Positions 19,066 through 29,088 are shown, counted from the stretch's first letter. The stretch: 64,000 nt of DNA from Beijerinckiaceae bacterium (GCA_947452455.1 CANGBX010000001.1:310001-374000); one strand, 5' to 3'. The notes: generated by a model from the sequence alone, not told the origin. Translations and numbers: made by a program.

Positions 19066-19220
19066 GGGAACGCTGAAACCTCACAGGCAAGCCGTCCCCA
19101 GAGGCACGAGTGCCCCCGAGGAAACACCCTAAACCGTCATACGCGGGGGCGCGGTTCAAGCTTGGGGGCGCCTTTTCCTGTGCAAAGGTCGACTTATCCA
19201 GCCAAAACGGGCCGGGCTTT

Positions 19221-19877
19221 TCAGCCCTTGGTCAGCGGATCGATGATTTTCGCGAAATCTGCCAAGGAGATGGACCCGTTCACCTTCTTCCCGTTGATGA
19301 AGAAAGTCGGCGTCGAATCGACCTTGAATTCCTTGGCCCCACGGTCACGGACCGCATTCACATTGTCATACAGCGCCTTGTCACGCAGACATGATTCGAA
19401 GGTCTGCTGCGTCATGCCCGTCTGGCGAATGACGTTCTGGAGGCCTTCCAGCGGCTTGTCGGTGAAGGCCCATTTGGGCTGTTGGGCGAACAGCAATTCA
19501 ACCACAGCCTCGCGCTGCGCATCACCCGCGCAGCGCGCCAGCATGAAGCCGGCAGTCGCCAGCGGATCGAACGGAAATTCGCGCAGCACAAATCGCACTT
19601 TGCCCGTGTCGATATAGGTCTTCTTCAAGTCCGGCCATGTCTCATTGTGGAAATGCGCACAATGCGGGCAGGTCATGGAGGCATATTCGATGATCGTCAC
19701 CGGCGCATCTTTGGAGCCGACCCACAGATCAGGCAGCGGGCTTGGCTGCATCAATTGCGCCATCGGCATATCGCCAGCTGATTGCGCAAAGCTGGAGGAG
19801 GGCAGGGCCGCCCATGCACCACCTGCGGCAAGCGTCTGCAAAAGGGCGCGGCGATTGGTGGTCATGTCAAATGTCAT
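19221..19877 (-). CDS. DsbA-family thiol:disulfide oxidoreductase
   Basis: Exported thioredoxin-fold protein. It has a leader with a twin-arginine-like TNRRALLQ and a hydrophobic core ending ..SSSFAQS, then the active site MTCPHC (C70 and C73 from the start used) and a cis-proline loop VDSTPTFFINGKKV. Relatives either oxidise periplasmic cysteines or reduce them; the CPHC dipeptide matches DsbA itself. The start is uncertain: ATGs at 19946, 19877 and 19865 are in frame and none has a strong ribosome site. It lies between DUF721 and smc, a common order in Hyphomicrobiales. Confidence 0.88.
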   Translation of the reverse strand: MTFDMTTNRRALLQTLAAGGAWAALPSSSFAQSAGDMPMAQLMQPSPLPDLWVGSKDAPVTIIEYASMTCPHCAHFHNETWPDLKKTYIDTGKVRFVLREFPFDPLATAGFMLARCAGDAQREAVVELLFAQQPKWAFTDKPLEGLQNVIRQTGMTQQTFESCLRDKALYDNVNAVRDRGAKEFKVDSTPTFFINGKKVNGSISLADFAKIIDPLTKG

Positions 19878-19955
19878 GTCGGGCTGGTCCTGTTTCGCTT
19901 CAATCAAATTCCGCTGGAATGTGGCAAGATGAGGGATGATGCGCAAGAGCAGGCA

Positions 19956-20474
19956 TCACATCTGGCTTTTGGCTCGTTTTTCGGCGAGCACGCGCTCGCC
20001 AAGCCGTGTCAGTGCATCACGCAGGCCCTCATCTTCAATGGGGGCTGCTTCAGCAGCTGCTTGTTGGCGCGCTACGGGGTCATGTGCGGGTTTGGCACGG
20101 GCGGCTTTCTTCGTCTTGCCGACGGGGCCTTGGCGCAGCAGCAATTTGCCGACACAGCGCCAACCCAGATGCGTATTGACGCGCTCGATGATGGTCGCGC
20201 CGACATGCTGCAGTTCAACCGCAAAGCCGCTCTCCACCCGCACGATGAGCGAGGCGGGTTCCATCTGGCCGGGTTCGGCCTTGGGGGCGCGTGTGGGCCA
20301 TTGCAGCTTGATCGGCTCGCAAACGCGCGCCAGACGCTCGCCGACAATCTCTTCCCAATTGAGCACAATGTCAGCCGCGCCAAACCCCTGTTTGGCCAGC
20401 ACGGGATCCATCGCCTTGGCCGTGAGATCGGCAAGGGCAAATGTTTTCGGACGGCTGCGGGGCGGGATGGACAT
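19956..20474 (-). CDS. DUF721 (DciA-like) protein
   Basis: The 172-residue product has the DUF721 core: ILNWEEIVGERLARVCEPIKLQW-like sequence followed by LIVRVESGFAVELQHVGATIIERVNTHLGWRCVGKLLLRQG. Members include DciA, which helps load the replicative helicase DnaB in bacteria lacking DnaC; that role is inferred here from the family only. A basic Ala/Lys-rich linker follows the domain. The gene is divergent from mutY across a REP-B element and shares its strand with the DsbA-like gene and smc. Confidence 0.82.
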   Translation of the reverse strand: MSIPPRSRPKTFALADLTAKAMDPVLAKQGFGAADIVLNWEEIVGERLARVCEPIKLQWPTRAPKAEPGQMEPASLIVRVESGFAVELQHVGATIIERVNTHLGWRCVGKLLLRQGPVGKTKKAARAKPAHDPVARQQAAAEAAPIEDEGLRDALTRLGERVLAEKRAKSQM

Positions 20475-20499
20475 GGGGCTTGATGTAACACGCGCGCAA

Positions 20500-20622
20500 A
20501 CCTTCTCCCAGAGGGAGACGGTGGCCGCGAAGCGGCCGGATGAGGGGTTTCCAACTTATGATATTCGTGCGTAACCCCTCACCCCGCTCCTGCGGAGCGA
20601 CCCTCTCCCTCTGGGAGAGGGT
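20500..20622. repeat. REP-B inverted repeat pair
   Basis: Left part (20500-20549) contains CCTTCTCCCAGAGGGAGA, a GGCCGCGAAGCGGCC hairpin and GATGAGGGGTT. Right part (20573-20622) is its approximate reverse: AACCCCTCACCCCGCTCC, GGAGCGACCCTCTCCC and CTGGGAGAGGGT. About 23 bases of normal sequence lie between. It fills the gap between DUF721 and mutY. Confidence 0.82.
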
Positions 20623-20657
20623 GCATGACTGCGCCAACAAGGCTAAAACACCCGCCT

Positions 20658-21701
20658 ATGACCGCGCCCGCCCCCAAACTTCTCAAATGGTATGACCGCC
20701 ACCGCCGCCATCTGCCTTGGCGGGCGGCACCCGGTGTGACGGCTGATCCTTATGCGGTGTGGCTGTCTGAAATCATGCTGCAGCAGACAACCGTGCCGGC
20801 CGTGAAACCTTTTTATGAAAAGTTTTTAGGCCTCTGGCCACGTGTTGAAAATCTCGCAGCAGCCTCGAGTGATGATGTCATGCGCGCTTGGGCGGGGCTT
20901 GGCTATTATTCGCGCGCGCGCAATCTGCACGCCTGCGCCAAAACGGTGGCGGGCGAATACGGCGGGCGCTTCCCCGATACGGAAGAGGGTTTGCGCGCTC
21001 TGCCCGGCATCGGGCCTTATACAGCCGCTGCCATCACGGCTATAGCCTTTGGCAAACGCGCTGTTGTTGTGGATGGCAATGTCGAGCGTGTGGTCACGCG
21101 CCTCTTCACCATCGAAGAGCCGATGCCCAAGGCAAAGCCGCTCGTGCGCGAAAAAACCGACACGCTCACGCCGCAAAAACGCGCCGGCGATTTTGCACAA
21201 GCCATGATGGATTTGGGCGCGACCCTTTGCACACCGCGCCGTCCTGCCTGTTCGCTCTGTCCATTGATGGAAGATTGTCAGGCGCGCAAAGACGGCCGCC
21301 AAGATGAATTCCCCGTCAAAGCGCCCAAGGCCGAGCGCCCGTCACGCGCGGGCGCTGCTTTTTTCCTGCGCCGCAAAGATGGCGCCGTGCTGGTGCGCAC
21401 GCGGCCCGACAAAGGCCTGCTGGGTGGCATGACGGAAATTCCGGGCACGGAATGGTCGAAAGATTTCAAACTGGCTGACGCGCTCGATCACGCGCCGCTT
21501 GTCGCCAAATGGAAAAAACTGCCGGGTCATGTCGAGCATGTCTTCACGCATTTCGCGTTGCGATTGACCGTCTTTGTAGCGGTGACCGAGGCAAAAGCCC
21601 CGAAGGGTGCGCGTTTCGTCAAAGATAACGTGCTGGATGATGAAGCTTTGCCGAGCGTCATGCGCAAAGTGATTGAACATGCGCGCAGTTTCGAAAAATA
21701 G
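20658..21701 (+). CDS. mutY: A/G-specific adenine DNA glycosylase
   Basis: MutY removes adenine paired with 8-oxoguanine. The 347-residue product has WYDRHRRHLPWR, LSEIMLQQTTV with the catalytic Glu, the helix-hairpin-helix ALPGIGPYTAAAITAIAFG, the catalytic Asp in VVDGNVERV and the four 4Fe-4S cysteines in C-x6-C-x2-C-x5-C (CTPRRPACSLCPLMEDC). A C-terminal NUDIX-like 8-oxoG recognition domain follows. An in-frame ATG at 20625 directly abuts the REP-B repeat, which would supply its ribosome site; 20658 fits family length better, but either could be used. Confidence 0.94.
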   Translation: MTAPAPKLLKWYDRHRRHLPWRAAPGVTADPYAVWLSEIMLQQTTVPAVKPFYEKFLGLWPRVENLAAASSDDVMRAWAGLGYYSRARNLHACAKTVAGEYGGRFPDTEEGLRALPGIGPYTAAAITAIAFGKRAVVVDGNVERVVTRLFTIEEPMPKAKPLVREKTDTLTPQKRAGDFAQAMMDLGATLCTPRRPACSLCPLMEDCQARKDGRQDEFPVKAPKAERPSRAGAAFFLRRKDGAVLVRTRPDKGLLGGMTEIPGTEWSKDFKLADALDHAPLVAKWKKLPGHVEHVFTHFALRLTVFVAVTEAKAPKGARFVKDNVLDDEALPSVMRKVIEHARSFEK

Positions 21702-21703
21702 AG

Positions 21704-21789
21704 CCGTCATTGCGAGCGAAGCGAAGCAACCCAGAAGCCTCACGCGTTGCCTCTGGTTTGCTTTATCGCTTTGCTCCTCGCAATGACGG
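21704..21789. repeat. REP-A palindromic repeat copy
   Basis: Complete copy between mutY and the 79-residue gene, with left arm GCGAAGCGAAGCAACCCAGA and right end CTCGCAATGACGG. The right inner arm reads CTGGTTTGCTTTATCGCTTTG, slightly altered. Confidence 0.9.
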
Positions 21790-21806
21790 GCGAGAGGGTT
21801 GAATAA

Positions 21807-22046
21807 ATGTCTAAACGTAAAGGTCCATCCATCACATTCACAGACACAGGTGTGCGCGTCGAGTATCGCGGTCGCGTGCTGGATCTGCCTGTCTATGAGA
21901 GCGAAGATGCCGATGCGCTGATCGAACTGGATGGCGTCACGCATTATGCCGATGGCACCGAGATCGAGCTTGACGATCTCACCACCATTCTCGACGCGAT
22001 TGAAGAGGCCGCCGAAGATGACGGCCTCACCATTGAATTTGATTGA
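21807..22046 (+). CDS. small acidic protein of unknown function
   Basis: A 79-residue product with no signal peptide or membrane segment. The N-terminus is basic (MSKRKGP) and the rest is strongly acidic, with short strands (ITFTDTGVRVEYRGRVLDLPVYE) and a C-terminal acidic helix (LTTILDAIEEAAEDDGLTIEFD). I do not recognise it with confidence; the outline loosely resembles small immunity-like proteins, but that is speculation. The stop codon abuts the convergent ccrM stop: TGATCA serves as both. Coding is supported by the codon pattern and by a good start just after the REP-A copy. Confidence 0.72.
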   Translation: MSKRKGPSITFTDTGVRVEYRGRVLDLPVYESEDADALIELDGVTHYADGTEIELDDLTTILDAIEEAAEDDGLTIEFD

Positions 22047-23258
<1,212 letters not shown>

Positions 23259-23386
23259 TTACAAATCACCGGGTTACGCAACACTGGAACAAGCGCGATC
23301 CTGTGTCGGGTCCGGTAAAGACGAGGTTTCTATCTGGGGGTGGCACCTGTGCCGCTTCGCAACGGATTGGTTAAAATCCGTAAAGC

Positions 23387-24040
23387 TCAGCCGAATAAAT
23401 CGGGCTTTGGGGCCGCTGTCGGCTCTTCAGGCTTCAAAGGCGAGAACGTAAATCGGTGATAGGGGCAGGGCCCATGCTCGGCAATCGCCGCCAGATGCGC
23501 CTTGGTGCCATAGCCCGCATGTGATTCGAATCCGTAAACCGGATAGCGGATGGCAAGCCGCTTCATCAGCCGGTCGCGAGTGACTTTGGCAATGATCGAG
23601 GCTGCGGCGATGGAAAAACTCGTCGCATCGCCTTTCACAATCGCCTCACCCTGACAGGGCAGGCCCTTGGGCACATCCTTGCCATCGACCAGCACATGAA
23701 CGGGTACGAGCGACAGGCTTTTTGCTGCACGGCTCATGGCGTCTAGCGTGGCTTGGCGGATATTGATGCGGTCAATCTCGCGCGCCGAGGCAAGCGCCAC
23801 CGAGACGGCCAAAGCCTTTTTCATGATCTGCTCATAGAGCCGCTCGCGGTCGCTTTCCGACAGAGCTTTGGAATCATCGAGGCCGCGCGGCAGATTGTCG
23901 GGATTAAGAATGACAGCCGCCACCGAGACGGGGCCGGCGAGCGGCCCGCGTCCGGCTTCATCAATGCCTGCAATCGGCCAGCGGCCTTCGCGCAGATAGC
24001 GACGTTCAATGCGAAAATGCGCCATGTGTCTTTTCTGCAT
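23387..24040 (-). CDS. rnhB: ribonuclease HII
   Basis: RNase HII removes ribonucleotides and RNA primers from DNA. The product has [22 protein letters not shown], the VDGKDVP segment with the catalytic Asp and [17 protein letters not shown], then [10 protein letters not shown] near the end, all family hallmarks. The frame is open up to 24298, but the far upstream part overlaps the divergent gene at 24174. ATGs at 24079, 24070, 24040 and 24025 are in frame; I used 24040 (217 residues) without a decisive ribosome site. It lies about 130 bp upstream of ccrM on the same strand. Confidence 0.93.
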   Translation of the reverse strand: MQKRHMAHFRIERRYLREGRWPIAGIDEAGRGPLAGPVSVAAVILNPDNLPRGLDDSKALSESDRERLYEQIMKKALAVSVALASAREIDRINIRQATLDAMSRAAKSLSLVPVHVLVDGKDVPKGLPCQGEAIVKGDATSFSIAAASIIAKVTRDRLMKRLAIRYPVYGFESHAGYGTKAHLAAIAEHGPCPYHRFTFSPLKPEEPTAAPKPDLFG

Positions 24041-24173
24041 GGCGGGGCTTGGCCTGTAAAGACGAAGCATTTGGAACATGAGGGGAACGGCAGCCCAAAG
24101 CGCATGCCAAATGCCTTCAAAAGCCGCATGATCGGGTCTCGTCACAGAGCGGGGCGGATGGTAGTCACAAACC

Positions 24174-24695
24174 ATGTTGTCAGCTCTTGTCCTTGCTACA
24201 GATTCCAAAGACGCGCCCGTCGCCCCCGATGCGCTCGTGCGCACTTTGGCGGCTCTGGTGCCTGCCGCGATTGAGGGGCTGATCCGCGATCTCACCATTT
24301 CTGGATTGGCTGGATTTGATCTGGCGTCGATTGCCGATCATGCAGGCTGCGAATTTTCAGAAAGTGTTGTGGCGGGCGATGTGCTCGCCAACGGTTTGAA
24401 ACTGGTGCGCGGGCCCAATGTCTTCGTGCTGCGCGCAGGTCATGCGCCAGAGGCGGGTTTCATCGAAGAAATGGGTGATGTGCTCAACCGTTCGGGTGCG
24501 GGCGAGCGTGGCGCTTTGATGCGGCAAAAGCCGGAAACATTTTTGCCAACGCTTATTCCTGCGCTGTCGCCCGTCATCGGCGTCATGTCGTCGCGCGAGA
24601 AAATGCTCCGTGCCCAAGCGACGGATTTTTCCAGACTGGTCAGCCAAGTAAAACCGCAAATCACCCTGCGCGCACGCGGCCGTCGGGTCGACTAA
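24174..24695 (+). CDS. degenerate family-2 glycosyltransferase-like protein
   Basis: The 173-residue product follows the outline of short glycosyltransferase-2-like proteins of Hyphomicrobiales: a first strand [13 protein letters not shown], then [25 protein letters not shown], an ADHAGCEF segment and [17 protein letters not shown]. The DGGS-type nucleotide-sugar motif expected after the second strand is replaced by SGLAGFD, so catalysis is doubtful. I infer the family from overall layout only. It is transcribed divergently from rnhB and followed by a REP-A copy. Confidence 0.5.
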   Translation: MLSALVLATDSKDAPVAPDALVRTLAALVPAAIEGLIRDLTISGLAGFDLASIADHAGCEFSESVVAGDVLANGLKLVRGPNVFVLRAGHAPEAGFIEEMGDVLNRSGAGERGALMRQKPETFLPTLIPALSPVIGVMSSREKMLRAQATDFSRLVSQVKPQITLRARGRRVD

Positions 24696-24701
24696 TTCCA
24701 A

Positions 24702-24790
24702 CCGTCATTGCGAGGAGCCGCAGGCAACGTGGCAATCCAGAGGCCTCACGCATTGCCTCTGGTTTGGTTCGCTCCGCTCGCAATGACGCC
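24702..24790. repeat. REP-A palindromic repeat copy
   Basis: Complete copy (CCGTCATTGCGAGGAGCCGCAGG.. to CTCGCAATGACG) in the convergent gap between the glycosyltransferase-like gene and the ETF-QO gene. It uses the GAGCCGCAGGCAACGTGGCAATCC variant of the left arm. Confidence 0.9.
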
Positions 24791-24794
24791 GCCC

Positions 24795-26471
24795 TTACAT
24801 ATTCGGATAATTCGGCCCACCCGCGCCCTCGGGCGTCGCCCAGGTGATGTTCTGCGCGGGGTCTTTGATGTCGCAGGTTTTGCAATGGACGCAATTTTGC
24901 GCATTGATCACAAAGCGCGGATCTTTCTTCGCAGCCTCGTCACCATAGACGATTTCATAGACTCCCGCCGGGCAATAAAGCCGCGCGGGCTCGCCATAAA
25001 CGTGCAGATTATCGCGTACCGGCACAGAAGCATCTTTCAGCTTCAGATGAACCGGCTGGTCTTCTTCATGATTGGTCGCTGACAAAAACACCGATGACAA
25101 TTTGTCGAAAGAAATTTTGCCATCGGGCTTGGGATAGACAATCGGCTTGACGTCCGAGAGCGGCTTCAGCGTTGCGTGATCAGGCTTGCCATGGCTCATC
25201 GTGCCGAACGGCGAGCGCTTGAACAATGTGTTGCACCACATGTCGAGGCCACCCAGCGCAATGCCGAGATAAGTGCCGAACTTCGACCACAAAGGCTTCA
25301 CATTGCGCACGGGGTAAAGATCGCGGCCAATTTCGCTGCGCCGCCACTCATCTTCATAAGTGTTGAGCGTATCATTGGCGCGGCCCTGTTCAATGGCGAC
25401 CACGGCTTGTTCTGCCGCCAGCATGCCGGAGAGGATCGCATTATGCGACCCCTTGATGCGCGGCACATTCACAAAACCTGCCGCGCAGCCAATCAAAGCA
25501 CCGCCCGGAAAAGCCACTTTCGGAACTGATTGCCAACCACCTTCGGTCAGTGCGCGCGCGCCATAAGAAATGCGCTTGGCGCCCTCGAAAGTCGGAGCAA
25601 TGGAGGGGTGCGTTTTGAAACGCTGGAATTCATCAAAGGGCGAGAGCGTCGGGTTCTGATAATTCAGATGCACGACGAAGCCGACGGATACGAGTCCGTC
25701 TTCCAGATGATAGAGGAAGGAGCCGCCGCCTGTTTTGCTGTCGAGCGGCCAGCCGAAGGAATGGGTGACGAGACCCGGCTGATGTTTGGCCGGATCAATC
25801 TGCCAGAGTTCTTTCAAGCCGATACCGAATTTGGCTGGCTCGCGCCCACGATCGAGGTGATAGCGCGCAATGGCCATTTTCGAGAGCGAACCGCGCGCAC
25901 CCTCGGCAAGCAACGTATATTTGCCGCGCAATTCCATGCCGCGCGTGAAACTGTCTTTCATCTCGCCTTCGCGCGAGACGCCCATATCACCGGTGGCCAC
26001 ACCCGTGACGCGGTTGTACTCATCAAACAAAAGTTCGGCGGCTGCAAAGCCCGGATAGATTTCAACACCGAGTTCTTCGGCCTTGGTCGCGAGATAGCGC
26101 GCGACATTGGCAAGCGAGCCGACGAAATTGCCGTGATTGTTCATCAAGGGCGGCATGAGCATATTGGGCAGGCGAATGCCGCCTGATGGTCCGAGCAGAT
26201 AGAAACGGTCTTCCGTCACTTCTGTTTTGAGCGGGCGATTGTCGTCTTGGCGCCAGTCCGGCAGGAGCTTGTCGAGACCGACGGGATCAACCACCGCGCC
26301 CGAGAGAATATGCGCGCCGACTTCCGAACCTTTTTCGACCACGACGACGGTGAGATCAGGATCGAGCTGTTTGACGCGGATGGCGGCTGCCAGACCCGCA
26401 GGGCCAGCGCCCACGATCACCACGTCAAAATCCATGCCCTCGCGCGGCGGCAATTCGGCAGGCTCGGCCAT
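24795..26471 (-). CDS. electron-transfer flavoprotein:ubiquinone oxidoreductase
   Basis: ETF-QO passes electrons from reduced ETF (fatty acid and amino acid dehydrogenation) to ubiquinone at the inner membrane. The 558-residue product opens with the FAD motif VVIVGAGPAGLAAAIR, has EKGSEVGAHILSGAV, and ends with a 4Fe-4S ferredoxin-like segment NCVHCKTCDIKDPAQNI and WATPEGAGGPNYPNM. GGGAGAAGAGGA precedes the ATG at 26471. The open frame continues upstream to 27383, but that part lies antisense to the udg-like gene and is not coding. Confidence 0.95.
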   Translation of the reverse strand: MAEPAELPPREGMDFDVVIVGAGPAGLAAAIRVKQLDPDLTVVVVEKGSEVGAHILSGAVVDPVGLDKLLPDWRQDDNRPLKTEVTEDRFYLLGPSGGIRLPNMLMPPLMNNHGNFVGSLANVARYLATKAEELGVEIYPGFAAAELLFDEYNRVTGVATGDMGVSREGEMKDSFTRGMELRGKYTLLAEGARGSLSKMAIARYHLDRGREPAKFGIGLKELWQIDPAKHQPGLVTHSFGWPLDSKTGGGSFLYHLEDGLVSVGFVVHLNYQNPTLSPFDEFQRFKTHPSIAPTFEGAKRISYGARALTEGGWQSVPKVAFPGGALIGCAAGFVNVPRIKGSHNAILSGMLAAEQAVVAIEQGRANDTLNTYEDEWRRSEIGRDLYPVRNVKPLWSKFGTYLGIALGGLDMWCNTLFKRSPFGTMSHGKPDHATLKPLSDVKPIVYPKPDGKISFDKLSSVFLSATNHEEDQPVHLKLKDASVPVRDNLHVYGEPARLYCPAGVYEIVYGDEAAKKDPRFVINAQNCVHCKTCDIKDPAQNITWATPEGAGGPNYPNM

Positions 26472-26600
26472 TCCTCTTCTCCCAAGATTGGCTGGCTCAT
26501 CCCATCCTCCCGCATGAGAGCGGGGAAAATGGGGGTGTTTGTCCCCTTGTAGCGGCCCAGACGCTTCGCGCAACCGGTCTGAAGGTGCTAGGAACAGGCC

Positions 26601-27506
26601 ATGGCAGCAGATCTCAACAATTCCAGCATGTCGGCCGGTGCCAGCGAGGCGGAACTCGTCGGCATCCTGCGCTGGTATGCCGATATGGGCGTCGACCTCG
26701 CGGTCGGCGATCTGCCGCGCGACCATTTTGCCGAAGCCAAGGAAAAGGCCGCTCAGGCGCCCTCGCCAGAGGCTCCCGAGGCTCCCGAGGCCGGTGCGGC
26801 CCCGCGTGGCCCGCGCATTGCGCCGGGCTTGGGCCGCGAGCCAACGCCTCTGCCCATTCGCGCCGCTACGCCCGAGGCGGCCGTGCCGCCCGATGAGGCG
26901 CTCATCGCGGCGCGTGCTGCAGCAGCTGCCGCCTCTTCGATGGAAGCACTGACAGAAGCCCTCAACGGGTTTGATGGTTGCTTGCTGAAACGCACCGCCA
27001 GCCATCTCGTCTTTGCCGAAGGGCCGGGCGATGCCTCCGTGCTTTTTGTTGGCGGCGTGCCGAGTGCGGAAGATGATCGCGAGGGGCGTGTTCTGGCGGG
27101 CTCCAGCGGTCTGCTCTTTGATCGCATGTTGAAATCGATCGGCCTGACGCGGGCCCAAGTGCAATTCGTCAATTGCGTGCCCTGGCGACCGGCGGGTGGC
27201 AAAGCGCCGACGGTGCCCGAAATTGCGACCTGCTTGCCCTTCTTGCAGCGCGCGGTCGAATTGAGCCATGCGCAGATCATCGTCACTCTGGGCAGTCTGC
27301 CCACGCAGCAAGTCACCGGCACGCGCGACCCCATTACCCGTGCGCGTGGCAAGTGGTTTGAAATTGATGTGAACAGCTCGCAAAAGCGCCCCGTGATTGC
27401 CATGTTTGATCCCGATTATTTGCGCAAGTCACCCACGACCAAGAAGCATGCTTGGGCCGATTTGCGTGCTTTGAAAAAGAAGCTGATCGAATTGGGTCTG
27501 GCTTAA
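26601..27506 (+). CDS. uracil-DNA glycosylase family 4/5-like protein, divergent active site
   Basis: A 301-residue protein with an N-terminal Ala/Pro/Glu-rich region (to about 115) and a C-terminal UDG domain (FDGCLLKRTASHLVFAEG onward). Layout matches family 4, but key motifs differ: the usual GEAPG..ED is GGVPSAEDD (151-159), the PFVG is VLAG, the RPPGNR is RPAGGK, and the HPS-type catalytic histidine near the C-terminus is D270 in FDPDYL. Only three cysteines (C127, C192, C211) remain in the domain. It may have altered chemistry or a non-catalytic DNA-binding role. It is divergent from ETF-QO. Confidence 0.8.
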   Translation: MAADLNNSSMSAGASEAELVGILRWYADMGVDLAVGDLPRDHFAEAKEKAAQAPSPEAPEAPEAGAAPRGPRIAPGLGREPTPLPIRAATPEAAVPPDEALIAARAAAAAASSMEALTEALNGFDGCLLKRTASHLVFAEGPGDASVLFVGGVPSAEDDREGRVLAGSSGLLFDRMLKSIGLTRAQVQFVNCVPWRPAGGKAPTVPEIATCLPFLQRAVELSHAQIIVTLGSLPTQQVTGTRDPITRARGKWFEIDVNSSQKRPVIAMFDPDYLRKSPTTKKHAWADLRALKKKLIELGLA

Positions 27507-27531
27507 GAGGATCACGCGCGGAGACGCTTGG

Positions 27532-28422
27532 ATGAGATGGGAAGATTTTCGCCAGTCCGCCAATATTGAAGATCGCCGCGGCGAGGATTACGCGGGCGGC
27601 GGTATGGGCTTGCCCTTCGGTGGCGGTGGATTGGGCATTGGCACCATCGTTGTGCTGGGCATTCTGGGCTATGCGCTGGGCATTGATCCGCGCATTTTGA
27701 TTGGCGGGGCTGAAATGATCAGCGCGCGCAATCAAAGCCATTATGTCGAACCCGCGCGCAACAATCGCACAGCCACTCCCCCGACTGATCAAATGGGTCG
27801 CTTCGTTTCCGCCGTGGTCGCGCAGACCGAAGATGTATGGGGCGAAATCCTGCCCGCGCAAAAGGGTATCAAATATACGCCGCCCAAACTTGTCATTTTC
27901 GATGGCCGCACAGGCTCGGCCTGTGGGCAAGCGCAATCGGCGATGGGGCCTTTCTATTGCCCGGTCGATCAGAAAATCTATCTCGACACATCCTTCTTCA
28001 ACGACATGAAACGCAAGCTCGGGGGCGGCGGTGATTTCGCTTATGCCTATGTGATTGCGCATGAGGTCGGTCACCATGTCGAAAATCAGCTCGGCATTTT
28101 GGCGCGTGCGCAGCGCGCCCAACAACAGGGCACGAAGATTGATGCCAACCGCATTTCCGTGCGCGTGGAATTGATGGCCGATTGTTTTGCCGGTGTCTGG
28201 GCCGCCAATGCCGACCGCAAATGGCAGATCCTTGAAAAGGGCGATATTGAAAAGGCGATCAATACGGCGCAAGCCATTGGCGATGATCGTCTGCAACAAT
28301 CGGCACGCGGTTCTGTTGTGCCCGATAGTTTCACCCATGGCTCTTCGGCGCAGCGCGTTGAATGGCTTCAGCGCGGCCTGCAATCGGGCCGCATCGATTC
28401 CTGCAATACATTTGCGAGATAG
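27532..28422 (+). CDS. YpfJ-family neutral zinc metallopeptidase
   Basis: The 296-residue product has a short soluble N-terminus (MRWEDFRQSANIEDRRG), one membrane helix (GIGTIVVLGILGYALGI) and a periplasmic peptidase domain with the zinc motif HEVGH (H177 and H181) and a conserved CGQAQSAMGPFYCPVDQKIYLD stretch. The domain is the putative neutral zinc metallopeptidase family named after E. coli YpfJ; its substrate is unknown. It starts 25 bp after the UDG-like gene and ends 2 bp before moaB, so the three may be one operon. Confidence 0.9.
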   Translation: MRWEDFRQSANIEDRRGEDYAGGGMGLPFGGGGLGIGTIVVLGILGYALGIDPRILIGGAEMISARNQSHYVEPARNNRTATPPTDQMGRFVSAVVAQTEDVWGEILPAQKGIKYTPPKLVIFDGRTGSACGQAQSAMGPFYCPVDQKIYLDTSFFNDMKRKLGGGGDFAYAYVIAHEVGHHVENQLGILARAQRAQQQGTKIDANRISVRVELMADCFAGVWAANADRKWQILEKGDIEKAINTAQAIGDDRLQQSARGSVVPDSFTHGSSAQRVEWLQRGLQSGRIDSCNTFAR

Positions 28423-28424
28423 AC

Positions 28425-28976
28425 ATGCCCGGCATTGATGAAAGCCTGCCCTTTATTGCGCTGAATATTGCGGTGCTGACGGTCTCGGACACGCGCTCGC
28501 TTGCTGAAGATAAATCCGGCGATACGCTTGTGGCGCGGCTCGAAGGTGCTGGTCACAAACTCGCGGCGCGTGGGATTGTGCAGGATGATGTCGAAGAAAT
28601 CCGCAAAGTCGTGAAGGGCTGGATTGCCGACAAGGGTGTGGATGTCATCATCTCCACAGGCGGCACGGGTTTTACGGGACGCGATGTGACGCCGGAAGCC
28701 ATCGAGCCTTTGTTTGAAAAAACCATGGATGGTTTTTCGGCCATCTTCCATCGCCTGTCTTATGACAAGATTGGCACGTCCACCATTCAGTCGCGCGCGA
28801 CAGGTGGTGTGGCGGGTGCGACGTATATTTTCGTCCTGCCGGGATCACCGGGCGCTTGCAAAGATGCGTGGGACGGCATTTTGGTGCAGCAACTCGACTA
28901 CCGCTATCGCCCCTGCAATTTCGTCGAAATCATGCCGCGCTTGGACGAGCACTTGCGCCGCGGCAAAGCGAAATGA
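28425..28976 (+). CDS. moaB: molybdenum cofactor biosynthesis protein B
   Basis: MoaB/MogA-type protein that binds molybdopterin. The 183-residue product has LNIAVLTVSDTRS, the STGGTGFTGRDVTPEA motif and LPGSPGACKDAW, which form the molybdopterin-binding site. The start ATG lies just 2 bases after the YpfJ gene stop, suggesting coupling. MoaB relatives can adenylylate molybdopterin like MogA, or be non-catalytic; sequence alone does not decide. It is followed by a REP-A copy. Confidence 0.93.
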   Translation: MPGIDESLPFIALNIAVLTVSDTRSLAEDKSGDTLVARLEGAGHKLAARGIVQDDVEEIRKVVKGWIADKGVDVIISTGGTGFTGRDVTPEAIEPLFEKTMDGFSAIFHRLSYDKIGTSTIQSRATGGVAGATYIFVLPGSPGACKDAWDGILVQQLDYRYRPCNFVEIMPRLDEHLRRGKAK

Positions 28977-28990
28977 CGCGCCTTTAACCT

Positions 28991-29088
28991 CGTCATTGCG
29001 AGGAGGCCGACAGGCCGACGCGGCAATCCATAGCACCAACATTGCAGGATGAGCGCTATGGATTGCTTCGCTTCGCTCGCAATGACGG
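28991..29088. repeat. REP-A palindromic repeat copy
   Basis: A longer variant: the left arm reads CGTCATTGCGAGGAGGCCGACAGGCCGACGCGGCAATCCATAGC and the right GCTATGGATTGCTTCGCTTCG. The inner arm CATAGC/GCTATG has compensating changes. It lies in the convergent gap between moaB and the MFS gene. Confidence 0.9.

Noticed and set aside
24795-27383. 862-residue extended form of the ETF-QO
   Set aside because: The extra N-terminal part is antisense to the UDG-like gene and the true start at 26471 has a strong ribosome site before a FAD-binding motif.
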